Source: Marinobacter sp. Arc7-DN-1
GTDB lineage: Bacteria; Pseudomonadota; Gammaproteobacteria; Pseudomonadales; Oleiphilaceae
Reading direction: 5' to 3'
DNA length: 64,000 nt
Assembly (NCBI RefSeq): GCF_003441595.1
Contig: NZ_CP031848.1
Span: 1,798,001-1,862,000, forward strand
Each line of letters opens with the position of its first letter. The first letter of the stretch is position 1. Below the pieces are notes generated by a model. It saw only the letters and a program-made list of their open reading frames with translations, searched no databases and was not told where the DNA came from. Position numbers and translations under genes: made by a program. Of the stretch, positions 34,012 through 44,016 are shown piece after piece.

Positions 34012-34144
34012 TCAACCTCCTGTTTTTTCATGGGTGGGATTTTCGAACAGCAAAATGGCTCATGGTTGCCTGTTGTGTGCCTTGGCCATGGGAGTGCGCC
34101 TCGTCGCCTGAGTTACCCCCTTTCCTGTATCACACCATCCCAAC

Positions 34145-34160
34145 CTGAACTGCAACTGAA
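34145..34160 (-). promoter_or_regulatory. TTCAG-N6-TTCAG box upstream of the permease operon
   Basis: CTGAA at 34145 and 34156 on the plus strand faces the permease start at 34011. Confidence 0.7.
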
Positions 34161-34184
34161 TACAGGAGGCAGTTCCGGGTGAAC

Positions 34185-34198
34185 GTGATCTATATCAA
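34185..34198. promoter_or_regulatory. FNR/ANR/DNR-type box
   Basis: GTGAT-CTAT-ATCAA differs from consensus at one base. A leftward class II start would fall near 34150, inside the TTCAG box, so the two regulators could compete or cooperate on the permease promoter. A rightward start would fall inside the hairpin at 34212-34238. Confidence 0.5.
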
Positions 34199-34211
34199 AG
34201 TGTAGACGGAA

Positions 34212-34238
34212 ACGGGCCGGGGGAATACCCCGGCCCGT
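34212..34238. other. GC-rich 11-pair perfect hairpin in a divergent intergenic region
   Basis: Arms 34212-34222 and 34228-34238 pair perfectly around a 5-base loop. There is no U-tract on either side and no gene end nearby, so its role is unclear. Confidence 0.6.
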
Positions 34239-34312
34239 CAGAGCAAAGCAATGGCGAACCCGGGTCAACCGAGATCAGGACTCGACGAGCAAACACCGGC
34301 CGCCGTCCGGGA

Positions 34313-34343
34313 TTGACTCTGTAGTTACTATAAGGTTTAAAAC
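34313..34343 (+). promoter_or_regulatory. CadR/PbrR-type MerR-family promoter of the CDF exporter
   Basis: A -35 TTGACT (34313-34318) and a -10 TAAAAC (34338-34343) are spaced 19 bases apart, the overlong spacing typical of MerR-controlled promoters. The dyad CTGTAGTTACTATAAGG lies in the spacer, matching operators of Cd/Pb/Zn regulators. The CDF gene begins 32 bases downstream. Confidence 0.85.
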
Positions 34344-34375
34344 ATGCACTCAAGCTCCGTTCAATAGAGGCAGGA

Positions 34376-35284
34376 ATGCACAGCCACGAACCTAACAGCC
34401 ACGACCACGGCCATCACTTCGACACTCATAACCGCTCCTTTGCCATCGCGGTGATTCTCAATACCCTGTTTGTGGTTATCGAAGCGGTTTATGGCGTTTT
34501 ATCAGGGTCTCTCGCACTCATCGCAGATGCCGGCCATAATCTCAGCGATGTCATGGGACTGATAATGGCCTGGGTGGCCAGTTGGCTGGCCAGCCGGGCG
34601 GCGACCCATAGCAAAACCTATGGCCTGAAAAAGACCACCATTCTCGCGGCTCTATTCAACGCACTCATTCTTATCGCCGCGGTTGGCGGGATTACCTGGG
34701 AGGCAATCCAGCGCCTGACAAACCCCGCTGGGGTTGCCGGTTTGACCGTGGTCGTGGTTGCCGGAATCGGGGTGCTGATCAACGGCGCAACAATGATGTT
34801 GTTTGTCAAAGGTCAGAAAGGCGATATCAACATACGGGGTGCCTTCCTGCACATGGCCGCCGACACTGCGGTATCGGTGGGTGTCGTGATCTCAGGCATA
34901 GTACTGATGTACACCAGCCTGACCTGGATCGATCCGGTAGTCAGCCTTGTCATTGCCGCTGTTATCTTCCTGGGCACCTGGCAGTTGCTAAAAGACTCCG
35001 TAAATCTGGCTGTAGATGCCGTACCCAAAGGGATCGATCCCGCAGCTGTTCGCGAGTGTCTGGAGAGTCTGCCAGGCGTGCACTCTGCCCATCATCTTCA
35101 TATCTGGGCCCTGAGTACGACCGAGAACGCGCTGACAGTCCACCTGGTGAAGCCTGATCCACTGGGCGATGACCGGATCATCAATGATGCCTCAGCGATA
35201 CTGGCAGAGGAGTTCAACATCCAGCATACGACGATTCAGTGGGAACGATGTGATAGCGAATGCCCGAACACCACCCACTGTTAA
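34376..35284 (+). CDS. czcD: Cation diffusion facilitator, zinc/cadmium exporter (CzcD/ZitB type)
   Basis: The 302-residue inner-membrane antiporter has a His-rich N-terminus (HSHEPNSHDHGHHFDTH), six helices with the metal-site motif LIADAGHNLSDV in helix 2 and the matching MAADTA in helix 5. A C-terminal cytosolic domain contains HHLHIWALS. It would export Zn(II), Cd(II) or Co(II) in exchange for protons. The CadR-type promoter directly upstream, and the cadR-like gene 1.7 kb downstream, point to Cd/Pb/Zn induction. The ATG follows an AGGCAGGA ribosome site. Confidence 0.93.
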   Translation: MHSHEPNSHDHGHHFDTHNRSFAIAVILNTLFVVIEAVYGVLSGSLALIADAGHNLSDVMGLIMAWVASWLASRAATHSKTYGLKKTTILAALFNALILIAAVGGITWEAIQRLTNPAGVAGLTVVVVAGIGVLINGATMMLFVKGQKGDINIRGAFLHMAADTAVSVGVVISGIVLMYTSLTWIDPVVSLVIAAVIFLGTWQLLKDSVNLAVDAVPKGIDPAAVRECLESLPGVHSAHHLHIWALSTTENALTVHLVKPDPLGDDRIINDASAILAEEFNIQHTTIQWERCDSECPNTTHC

Positions 35285-35463
35285 CGCTGTATGCAGATGG
35301 TTACGGGGGAGCTCGTGCGCGACACGACTGAACGCTATCAGCGTCTGGGCCTACCTCACCGCCGCCGGGCGATGTATCCTTACGTAAAACAGATTCTCAC
35401 TGAATATCCAGGCAACGTGCGCTCAGGCCAACAACAAAAGACAACAACTGACCCGGCAACCCT

Positions 35464-36306
35464 ATGTCTCTGATTGAGTACCTGGCACCATACGATTTCT
35501 CGCCGCTGACCGTACTGAGCTTTATGCTGGTACTGGGTTTTTATGGCGTCGGTCTTTTACGGATGCCGGAAGAAGACAGGCCCGGGTCGGTAAGGATTAT
35601 GGTCTTCGTTCTGGGCGTTCTGATTGCTTATGGGGTCATGCAAACCCGATTCGATTACTACTCCCAATACATGTTCTTCGTCCACCGCGGCCAGCACCTC
35701 GTTCTTCATCATCTGGGCCCCATACTGATTGCCCTGTCCAACCCATTGCCGGTAATGCGGTTCTGGTCCCGGCAAATAAGCCCTGGATTGAAGAGCCGGC
35801 TTCGCCCCCTGGGATGGCTGTATCGATTTCTTCAACACCCCCTGATCGCCTCCGTCCTGTTTGTGGGGCTCATCTATTTCTGGTTATGGCCGCCAATTCA
35901 TTTTGATGCCATGCTCAGCCGAAACCTTTACTGGGTTATGAACTGGAGTATGTTGATTGATGGAATACTCTTCTGGTGGTTGATTTTTGATCCTCGCCCA
36001 CCTGCCACCACCCCTTCTCTGGGCTATGGCAAGCGCATACTGCTCCTGGCCCTGGTGGCGATACCGCAGATGGTGCTCGGGGCTATGATCGTGTTTTCAA
36101 GAGGTATGGTGTACGACGTTTACGAGGTCTGTGGCCGGGCCTGGCCCATGGCGCCGGAGACCGACCAGCTTCTTGGCGGCATGCTGACCTGGATACCACC
36201 CGCGATGATGAGCATCCTCGGCATTCTGATTATCCTGAGACGCGCCATGCGGGAAGACGGGAGTTTCACCAGCCGTTCCAGCCAAGTGGGGGAGACAACG
36301 TCATGA
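35464..36306 (+). CDS. ctaG: Cytochrome oxidase assembly factor CtaG (caa3 type)
   Basis: The 280-residue membrane protein has seven or so helices and the family's histidine-rich pattern, including FVHRGQHLVLHHLGPILIALSNPLP and WPPIHFDAML. This family (CtaG_Cox, distinct from Cox11) helps insert copper into haem-copper oxidases. Its stop overlaps the start of the Sco gene (ATGA), showing translational coupling of two copper-assembly factors. The start is the first ATG in frame and lacks a strong ribosome site. Confidence 0.9.
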   Translation: MSLIEYLAPYDFSPLTVLSFMLVLGFYGVGLLRMPEEDRPGSVRIMVFVLGVLIAYGVMQTRFDYYSQYMFFVHRGQHLVLHHLGPILIALSNPLPVMRFWSRQISPGLKSRLRPLGWLYRFLQHPLIASVLFVGLIYFWLWPPIHFDAMLSRNLYWVMNWSMLIDGILFWWLIFDPRPPATTPSLGYGKRILLLALVAIPQMVLGAMIVFSRGMVYDVYEVCGRAWPMAPETDQLLGGMLTWIPPAMMSILGILIILRRAMREDGSFTSRSSQVGETTS

Positions 36307-36923
36307 ATACCAGCCCTTTTCGGCGACACACCGGCACACTGTCGCTTCTCGCCCTTATTCTGATGACGCTTGTTGTCAGCGGCTGTTCAGGGGAAGAGGA
36401 AAACTGGAACGGCAAAGACATCAGCGGCCTGATGCCCGGTCTGGAGTTTGAATTAACAGACAGCCAGGGCAGATCCGTAACGGCCGAGCAGTTTGACGGC
36501 AAGGTAAGGTTGCTGTTTTTTGGCTTTACCTCGTGCCCGGACGTCTGCCCTACTGCCTTGCAAAAACTCAACCAGGCCACTGAAGGCCTGCCACCGGGGC
36601 TGCAGGACGATGTCCTGACACTCTTTGTCAGCGTTGATCCAGAGCGGGATTCGCCGGAACGCCTGGCGGCCTACGTCAATTTCTTTGGCGAGGGGATCAT
36701 CGGGTTAACCGGAAAAGAGCCGCAGCTTCGCGAGCTTGCCAAACGGTACCGAACGACCTTCGGTTATGAGCAGCCCGACGAAAACGGCAACTATGCTGTT
36801 TCTCACAGCAGTGCGGTTTACGTTTTTGACCGCGAGGGAAAAGCGCGACTTCTGATCAGGCCAGATCTTGGCGTGAACGAGATTCGCCAGGACCTGATCG
36901 CCCTCGCCAAAGCTGACACGTAA
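36303..36923 (+). CDS. sco: Sco1/SenC copper chaperone lipoprotein
   Basis: The 206-residue protein has a lipobox VSGC (Cys28) and the copper-binding TSCPDVCPT motif (Cys78, Cys82). The third ligand is probably the His in AVSHSSAVYVF (about 162). It sits in a thioredoxin fold and would deliver copper to the CuA or CuB site of an oxidase, or act as a thiol reductase. Its start overlaps the ctaG stop. Confidence 0.93.
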   Translation: MNTSPFRRHTGTLSLLALILMTLVVSGCSGEEENWNGKDISGLMPGLEFELTDSQGRSVTAEQFDGKVRLLFFGFTSCPDVCPTALQKLNQATEGLPPGLQDDVLTLFVSVDPERDSPERLAAYVNFFGEGIIGLTGKEPQLRELAKRYRTTFGYEQPDENGNYAVSHSSAVYVFDREGKARLLIRPDLGVNEIRQDLIALAKADT

Positions 36924-36979
36924 TGACCGGTCAGAATGATGACTGAGCCCGGCTACCGGAGTTACTGAGAGGATACACA

Positions 36980-37438
36980 TTGAAGATCGGCGAACTTGCA
37001 AACGCAACGGCTGTGCCCTCGGAAACCATCCGTTATTACGAAAAAATCGGTTTGCTGCCGGAACCGGACCGGGACAGCAGCGGCTACCGCTGCTACCGCC
37101 CCGCCCATCTGGACCGCCTGCTGTTTATCAGGCGTTGCCGCAATCTTGATATGGCCCAGGACGAAATCCGTGAGCTGATCCGGCTGGCCGAGCTGCCGGA
37201 GGCGGATTGCAGCGAAGTGGATGCCCTGCTGGCACGCCATCTGATCCACGTTCGGGAGCGCCTGAGGGAACTGGCGAGCCTTGAAGAAACCCTGGTGCAA
37301 CTCCAGGAGGCCTGTTCGGATCGTCGCACGGTCAGGGAATGCGGCATTCTTGGCGGGCTCAAGTCTGAACTCGAGACTCCGGAACCTGAGGGCCGGCACA
37401 ACCATGTGCCAGGCACCCACGGCCCCGGCCAGACCTGA
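36980..37438 (+). CDS. cadR: MerR-family Cd(II)/Pb(II)/Zn(II)-responsive regulator (CadR/PbrR type)
   Basis: The 152-residue protein starts with TTG and the family N-terminus MKIGELANATAVPSETIRYYEK, a winged-helix with a MerR turn. A long dimerisation helix follows. The metal-site cysteines are at about 76 (DCSEVD), 113 (ACSD) and 121 (ECGILGGL), as in CadR/PbrR, plus a His-containing tail HNHVPGTHGP. It would activate promoters with long spacers on binding metal. Two such promoters occur here, before the CDF exporter and before a 25-codon gene right after cadR. Confidence 0.92.
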   Translation: MKIGELANATAVPSETIRYYEKIGLLPEPDRDSSGYRCYRPAHLDRLLFIRRCRNLDMAQDEIRELIRLAELPEADCSEVDALLARHLIHVRERLRELASLEETLVQLQEACSDRRTVRECGILGGLKSELETPEPEGRHNHVPGTHGPGQT

Positions 37439-37459
37439 CCCAGAACCCCACCAAAACGC

Positions 37460-37490
37460 TTGATCCTGTAGTTACTACAGGGTTTTCAAT
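37460..37490 (+). promoter_or_regulatory. Second CadR/PbrR-type promoter
   Basis: TTGATC (37460-37465) and TTCAAT (37485-37490) are 19 bases apart, flanking a perfect dyad CCTGTAG-TTA-CTACAGG (37465-37481). It sits 21 bases after the cadR stop and faces the short gene at 37518. Confidence 0.8.
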
Positions 37491-37517
37491 AAGGCCATCT
37501 GAACGCAGGAGGTCTTT

Positions 37518-37595
37518 ATGGCGTGCAACTGCTCCGCCCCCGAACCCAAATCCCCGGCGCCGCCGGCAACGGCGTTGTCCTCACACAGCCATTAA
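37518..37595 (+). CDS. 25-residue Cys/His peptide under a CadR-type promoter
   Basis: A short gene with ribosome site AGGAGG starts MACNCSAPEPK and ends SSHSH. It has a CxC motif, a proline-rich middle and two C-terminal histidines, a composition fit for metal binding. It may be a genuine metal-induced peptide, or the first codons of a lost metal exporter whose body was deleted. The frame ends inside the 3' end of the convergent AEC transporter gene, overlapping it by 4 bases. Confidence 0.55.
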   Translation: MACNCSAPEPKSPAPPATALSSHSH

Positions 37596-38509
37596 AATGC
37601 CAGGGAAATCATCACCGGAATAAACGCCAGGGCAAACAGCGTGGTCAGCAGCACCGTGCCTGCTGCCTGCCTTGGCGAGGTATCGAGCAGGGTGGCAATG
37701 ACCACCGTGTTGGCGGCAATCGGTGTGATCGAAATCAGGAACAAGGCCTGGTGCACCGCCGGCCCATAGATCCCCAGAAGCGTTGCATCGACCCACCAGA
37801 ACACGATGGCCACCAGGGGCCAGACCACAAACTTCCCGAAAAAGGCCAGCGCGGTGAAGCGGACGTTGCCCGCCAGTCCCCGGAAACTGGTGATACTCAT
37901 ACCGATGATCATCATGCCCAGGATGCTGTAGGCGCCGCGCAGGTTATCGAACAACGGCACAAAAATCTCCGGAATGCTCACACCCGCCAGGTTCAGGGCC
38001 ACCGCGACCAGAAAGGCGTACACCGAGGGCAGCCTCAGCACCCGCCAGAGGGCATCCCTTAAACCATACCGGCCTCTCGCGGCGAGGTAAAAGCCCACTG
38101 AATTCTCGAACAGCGTGGTACCCAGCATACACACAATGTAGAGCCCCAGCCCCTCTTCCCCGAACAGTAACAGCGCCACCGGCACCCCGAAGTAGCCGGT
38201 GTTGCCGGAGCCCACACAGAGGGGAATGAGGTTGGCACTGCCATCGGTAAGAACCTTTTGCGCCAGCTTCAACTGAACGATCCCCAGTACGGATGAGATT
38301 CCGAAAACGAGGAAGGGCAGCAGGATGACCTCTGGAGAGAGCGGCGCCACCATAACGCCGGAAAACACCACCGACGGGGTCACGATGTACAGCATGATGC
38401 CGGCTATATGCCGGCCGCTGGCCTCAAGATAGCGGCCGGCAATCCAGCCGAGGACGACGGTTACATAGAGCGGAATCAGCTTGAAGAAAAGGGCAAGAGC
38501 GGCAGCCAT
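37592..38509 (-). CDS. AEC-family (auxin efflux carrier-like) transporter
   Basis: The 305-residue membrane protein has ten or so helices with the AEC pattern: an N-terminal FFKLIPLYVTVVLGWIAGRY and a central LIPLCVGSGNTGYFGVPVALLLFG, where the NTGYFG crossover motif is the family hallmark. Substrates of bacterial members are organic acids or are unknown. The ATG at 38509 is preferred because GGAGA precedes it. It is divergent from norC and convergent with the short metal peptide. Confidence 0.85.
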   Translation of the reverse strand: MAAALALFFKLIPLYVTVVLGWIAGRYLEASGRHIAGIMLYIVTPSVVFSGVMVAPLSPEVILLPFLVFGISSVLGIVQLKLAQKVLTDGSANLIPLCVGSGNTGYFGVPVALLLFGEEGLGLYIVCMLGTTLFENSVGFYLAARGRYGLRDALWRVLRLPSVYAFLVAVALNLAGVSIPEIFVPLFDNLRGAYSILGMMIIGMSITSFRGLAGNVRFTALAFFGKFVVWPLVAIVFWWVDATLLGIYGPAVHQALFLISITPIAANTVVIATLLDTSPRQAAGTVLLTTLFALAFIPVMISLAF

Positions 38510-38617
38510 CGGCTCTCCATGGGAAAGGCAACATTTCCGGACAGATAGGGCGCGAAGTCTACCACCTACCCCTCCGGAGGTAACTCCCCGGCGCAATGGT
38601 GAAATAGCCAGCCATGC

Positions 38618-38631
38618 TTGATAATCATCAA
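38618..38631 (+). promoter_or_regulatory. Consensus FNR/DNR box of the nor operon
   Basis: TTGAT-AATC-ATCAA matches the consensus exactly. Class II activation would start transcription near 38666, 38 bases before the norC ATG. Confidence 0.88.
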
Positions 38632-38703
38632 CAGCATTGTGGATGCATCTTTATATCCTAGCAGGGCAGTCAGGTATTTCACAAAGACCGAGGAGAGAGA
38701 CCC

Positions 38704-40579
<1,876 letters not shown>

Positions 40580-40584
40580 CAACC

Positions 40585-40613
40585 GCAGGCCGGGGCCAAT
40601 CGCTCCGGCCTGC
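40585..40613 (+). other. Hairpin between norB and the ferredoxin gene
   Basis: A perfect 9-pair GC stem without a U-tract lies 5 bases after the norB stop. It fits a processing or stabilising element that would leave norCB mRNA more abundant than the downstream accessory genes. Confidence 0.6.
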
Positions 40614-40636
40614 CCAACCCTCAACGGATACTTGCC

Positions 40637-41593
40637 GTGCATGAGCAGAATTTCCCGAACAAGGACACTCTCCAGAACAAACGGTTGCTGACCCGCACCG
40701 CGTTCTTCGGGCTGTTTCTGCTTGCGCCGGTACTTAATATTTTTCGATACGACCTTACGGAAACCCACTTTGTCATTTTCGGGTTTCCCCTGTCATTCAA
40801 TCTCGAACTGGCCTGGGTCAGCCAGAGCTCACCGGCGGAAGTGGCCGGGCAGATCCTCGTCTGGTTCGTACTTCCCATTACCCTCCTGGTACCCCTGGTG
40901 CTCTGGATCGCCTGGAAGTGGGGGCGAATCTACTGTGGCTGGCTGTGCCCGCACTTTTCGGTGGTAGAAACCATCAACCATCTGATGACCCGGGTTACCG
41001 GCCGCCCCACCCTTTACGAGGCGCTCCGGAAAGGCCGGCGCGGCAAGGTCCTGCACTGGGCCGGACTGGTTCTGGTATGCGCGCTGATCGGTTTTTCCTG
41101 GGCACTGGCGATGCTGTCTTATCTGTTGCCGCCGATCCCGCTGTATACCGATCTGGTTACCGGCAACCTGGCGGTCTACCCAGGCATTTTCCTGGCGGTA
41201 GCCACCACTCTGTTTACACTGGATTTCCTGTTTGCCCGGCACCTGTTCTGCAAATACGGCTGCGCCTTCGGGGTGGTGCAGAGCATTGCCTGGATGACCA
41301 ACGGCAAAGGCAGGGTTGTCACCTTTGATACCGAACGGGCCGCAGCCTGCCGCGACTGCACCAGGGCCTGTGACGAAGCCTGCCCCATGCGGTTGCCGAC
41401 CCGCAGCCACAAGCGGGCAAAATTCACCTGTACCCAGTGCCTGCAGTGTGTCAGCGCCTGCCGTGAGGTGCAGAAGAACAACCCGGAAGGCTCCCTGTTG
41501 AGCTGGGAACCCGGAGAACCCGGCAAACAGACCGTGCTGATTCCGGTTCGCCAGGTTGATCCGTCACCACGCAAGCAACACGCCGGAGCCTGA
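40637..41593 (+). CDS. NapH/CcoG-like polyferredoxin membrane protein in the nor operon
   Basis: The 318-residue protein has four or five helices with paired CxxxCP/CxxxC motifs at helix ends (YCGWLCPHFSVVE, CKYGCAFGVVQS). Two 4Fe-4S ferredoxin clusters follow in the cytosolic C-terminal domain (CRDCTRACDEACP and CTQCLQCVSAC). NapH, NosR C-terminal domains and CcoG/RdxA share this layout and move electrons or assist cofactor assembly. It starts with GTG, giving MHEQNF. Its place between norB and norD suggests a role in electron supply or metal-site assembly of Nor. Confidence 0.87.
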   Translation: MHEQNFPNKDTLQNKRLLTRTAFFGLFLLAPVLNIFRYDLTETHFVIFGFPLSFNLELAWVSQSSPAEVAGQILVWFVLPITLLVPLVLWIAWKWGRIYCGWLCPHFSVVETINHLMTRVTGRPTLYEALRKGRRGKVLHWAGLVLVCALIGFSWALAMLSYLLPPIPLYTDLVTGNLAVYPGIFLAVATTLFTLDFLFARHLFCKYGCAFGVVQSIAWMTNGKGRVVTFDTERAAACRDCTRACDEACPMRLPTRSHKRAKFTCTQCLQCVSACREVQKNNPEGSLLSWEPGEPGKQTVLIPVRQVDPSPRKQHAGA

Positions 41594-41602
41594 GGAGTTG
41601 AA

Positions 41603-43426
41603 ATGGAAGAGTGGGTAGGCTTCAAATGGCACGAGTACATCACCCGGCAGGCCATGGGAGAGTTCCCCGAGCACGCGGTGCATCTGAAAGACGAGGCGCG
41701 AACCCTGGGTGTGCTGTTCCGGGCCCTGGGCGGCGACCCGGCCCTCAGCCTGGTTACCGCGGAACCCCGGCATTTCCGTACCCGGCGCCGTTTCCTGCAG
41801 AAGCTGGCAGGCACCCACAGAAAGTTCGAACTGGCCTGGCGGGATGAGCAAAGCCTTCGGCTGCCGGAACGCCTGGCCCTGTTTCCCTCCAAAGCCGTTA
41901 ACCGGGATCTCTATCTCTGGCTGGCAGCCCTGGCCTCCCTTGGTGAACTGACGGACTCCGACTGGCTGACCGGCAACCAGGCCATGGTCCAGACCCTGCT
42001 GGCCAAATGGCCGGGGCTTGAGCCGGTTTACCAGCGCCTGGTACGCCATACCCTGCAATGGCGCCCGGATCCGACCACCCTGCCGCCAGCCGAAGGTCGC
42101 CGTGAAAAGGCCATTCGCCAGGCGCTGATTGATCCTGGCAGCGTGGAATGCCTGCCGCGTGCGGAGTCCGACCCCTGGCCGGTTGTCATCTGGCTTTACC
42201 CCACAACCACACCCGGCAAGGCGACCGGCCCGACCACCGGAGATGATGAAGCGACCCCGACACCGGGTGGACTGGCGAAAAAGCGCAAACGCCGGCGGGC
42301 CGAACGGGTGGACGCCTTCGATAAAGATCAGGGCCTGATGCTGTTCCGGCTGGAAAGCCTGTTTTCATGGAGCGAATTTATCCCTGTGGACCGGGCCGGT
42401 GATGACACGGAGGAAGAGGATGCCGACGCGGTGGCTGACGACATGGACATGATTTCTGTCTCTGAAGACCGCCGGGAAGCCTCCTCCGCCATCAAGTTTG
42501 ATCTGGACCTGCCCTCGGAAGAAAACGATGACCTGCACCTGGGGCCCGGCATCCATCTGCCGGAATGGGACTGGCGCAGCCAGAGTTACCGGGAACGTTT
42601 CTGCTGCCTGCAGCCAATGCTGAGCAAGGATTCTATTCCGACCAGGCTGCCGGACCACCTGTCCAGATCGGCCATGAGACTGCGCCGACAGTTCAGTGCC
42701 CTGAAGCCACTCCGGCAATGGCAACGCCGACAGACCGAAGGCGAGGAACTGGACCTGGACGCCTGCATGGAACGGGAAGTCCAGCACCGCCGGGGCACCG
42801 GCGTCATCGACCAGAAGCTGTTTCGCCGCTGCAAACAGAATCAGCGGGACCTGGCGTGCCTGATTCTGGCGGACATCTCCATGTCCACGGATACCTTTAT
42901 CAACAACAGCCAGCGGGTGATCGAAATTGCCCGGGACGGCTTACAACTGCTCAGCGAAGCCCTGCAGGCAAGCCGGGACCCCTTTGCGATTTTTGCCTTC
43001 TCCTCACGCCGCCGGGACCATGTGCGCTTCCATCACATCAAATCGTTCGACGAGCCCTACAACGACATCAGCCGGGGTCGAATCCAGGCACTGGAGCCGG
43101 GCTATTACACCCGCATGGGCGCGGCCATCCGTCAGGCCACCCGCATGCTGCAGGGGCGCCACGAACACCAGAAAATCCTGCTCCTGCTCACCGATGGCAA
43201 ACCCAATGACCTGGACCTGTACGAAGGCCGATACGGCGTGGAAGACACCCGAATGGCGGTTCAGGAAGCCCACAAGGCTGGCCTGACCCCCTTCTGCGTC
43301 ACCATCGACGACGACGCCAGCGAATACCTGCCCTATATCTTTGGCAGCAACCATTTCGTGGTGATCAAAGACCCAGCGCAGTTGCCGCTTCAGCTCCCCA
43401 AACTCTATATGAACCTGACCCGCTGA
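41603..43426 (+). CDS. norD: Nitric oxide reductase activation protein NorD
   Basis: The 607-residue protein has a C-terminal von Willebrand A domain with MIDAS motif LADISMSTDTF (about 417-427), then LLTDGKPNDLD. A central acidic, low-complexity region (about 265-300) is also present. NorD works with the AAA protein NorQ to activate Nor by inserting iron. NorQ here is encoded 2 kb away on the other strand. A TGAGGAG ribosome site precedes the ATG. Confidence 0.95.
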   Translation: MEEWVGFKWHEYITRQAMGEFPEHAVHLKDEARTLGVLFRALGGDPALSLVTAEPRHFRTRRRFLQKLAGTHRKFELAWRDEQSLRLPERLALFPSKAVNRDLYLWLAALASLGELTDSDWLTGNQAMVQTLLAKWPGLEPVYQRLVRHTLQWRPDPTTLPPAEGRREKAIRQALIDPGSVECLPRAESDPWPVVIWLYPTTTPGKATGPTTGDDEATPTPGGLAKKRKRRRAERVDAFDKDQGLMLFRLESLFSWSEFIPVDRAGDDTEEEDADAVADDMDMISVSEDRREASSAIKFDLDLPSEENDDLHLGPGIHLPEWDWRSQSYRERFCCLQPMLSKDSIPTRLPDHLSRSAMRLRRQFSALKPLRQWQRRQTEGEELDLDACMEREVQHRRGTGVIDQKLFRRCKQNQRDLACLILADISMSTDTFINNSQRVIEIARDGLQLLSEALQASRDPFAIFAFSSRRRDHVRFHHIKSFDEPYNDISRGRIQALEPGYYTRMGAAIRQATRMLQGRHEHQKILLLLTDGKPNDLDLYEGRYGVEDTRMAVQEAHKAGLTPFCVTIDDDASEYLPYIFGSNHFVVIKDPAQLPLQLPKLYMNLTR

Positions 43427-43431
43427 CACCC

Positions 43432-44004
43432 ATGCACGCATCTGCCCCGACACGCCATCACCTCCCCGGCGATCTGGCCGTCTGGTTCTTCATATTTGCG
43501 GAACTGGCCGTTTTCGGCATCCTGTTCATCGGCTTCGGCGTTGCCCGCAGCCTGGACCCGGCAACCTTCACCGCCGGCCGAGAGGTATTACACCCCTGGA
43601 CCGGCCTGATCAACACCATCGGCCTGATCACCGCCAGCTACCTGGTAGCCGTCGCCGTCCACCGCCTCCGTCACCGCCAGCCATGCGTTACCCCGTTGCT
43701 CTGGGGCGCCATCGCCGCCTCCTCCATCTACACCTTCGGCAAACTCTGGGAGTACGCAGACCTCTACGGTAACGGCTATAACCTGGGTACCGACACCTTC
43801 TTCATGTTCTATTTCTTCCTGACCTTCTTCCACTTCATGCACGTGGTACTGGGCCAGATTATCCTGGTGGTACTGGCGGTGAAGGTTAAGCGAGGCGACT
43901 ACAACGGGGACGACATGAATGGCATGGAGTCCGGCGCGTCTTACTGGCACATGGTGGATCTGGTGTGGCTGGTGTTATTTCCGATGCTGTACGTTCTGGC
44001 GTAA
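43432..44004 (+). CDS. norE: Cytochrome c oxidase subunit III-like NorE
   Basis: The 190-residue protein has five helices of the haem-copper oxidase subunit III fold, with GDLAVWFFIFAELAVFGILF at the start and FFLTFFHFMHVVLGQIIL later. NorE supports assembly or full activity of Nor. It starts 5 bases after norD ends. Confidence 0.9.
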   Translation: MHASAPTRHHLPGDLAVWFFIFAELAVFGILFIGFGVARSLDPATFTAGREVLHPWTGLINTIGLITASYLVAVAVHRLRHRQPCVTPLLWGAIAASSIYTFGKLWEYADLYGNGYNLGTDTFFMFYFFLTFFHFMHVVLGQIILVVLAVKVKRGDYNGDDMNGMESGASYWHMVDLVWLVLFPMLYVLA

Positions 44005-44016
44005 GGAGGAGAGCCC

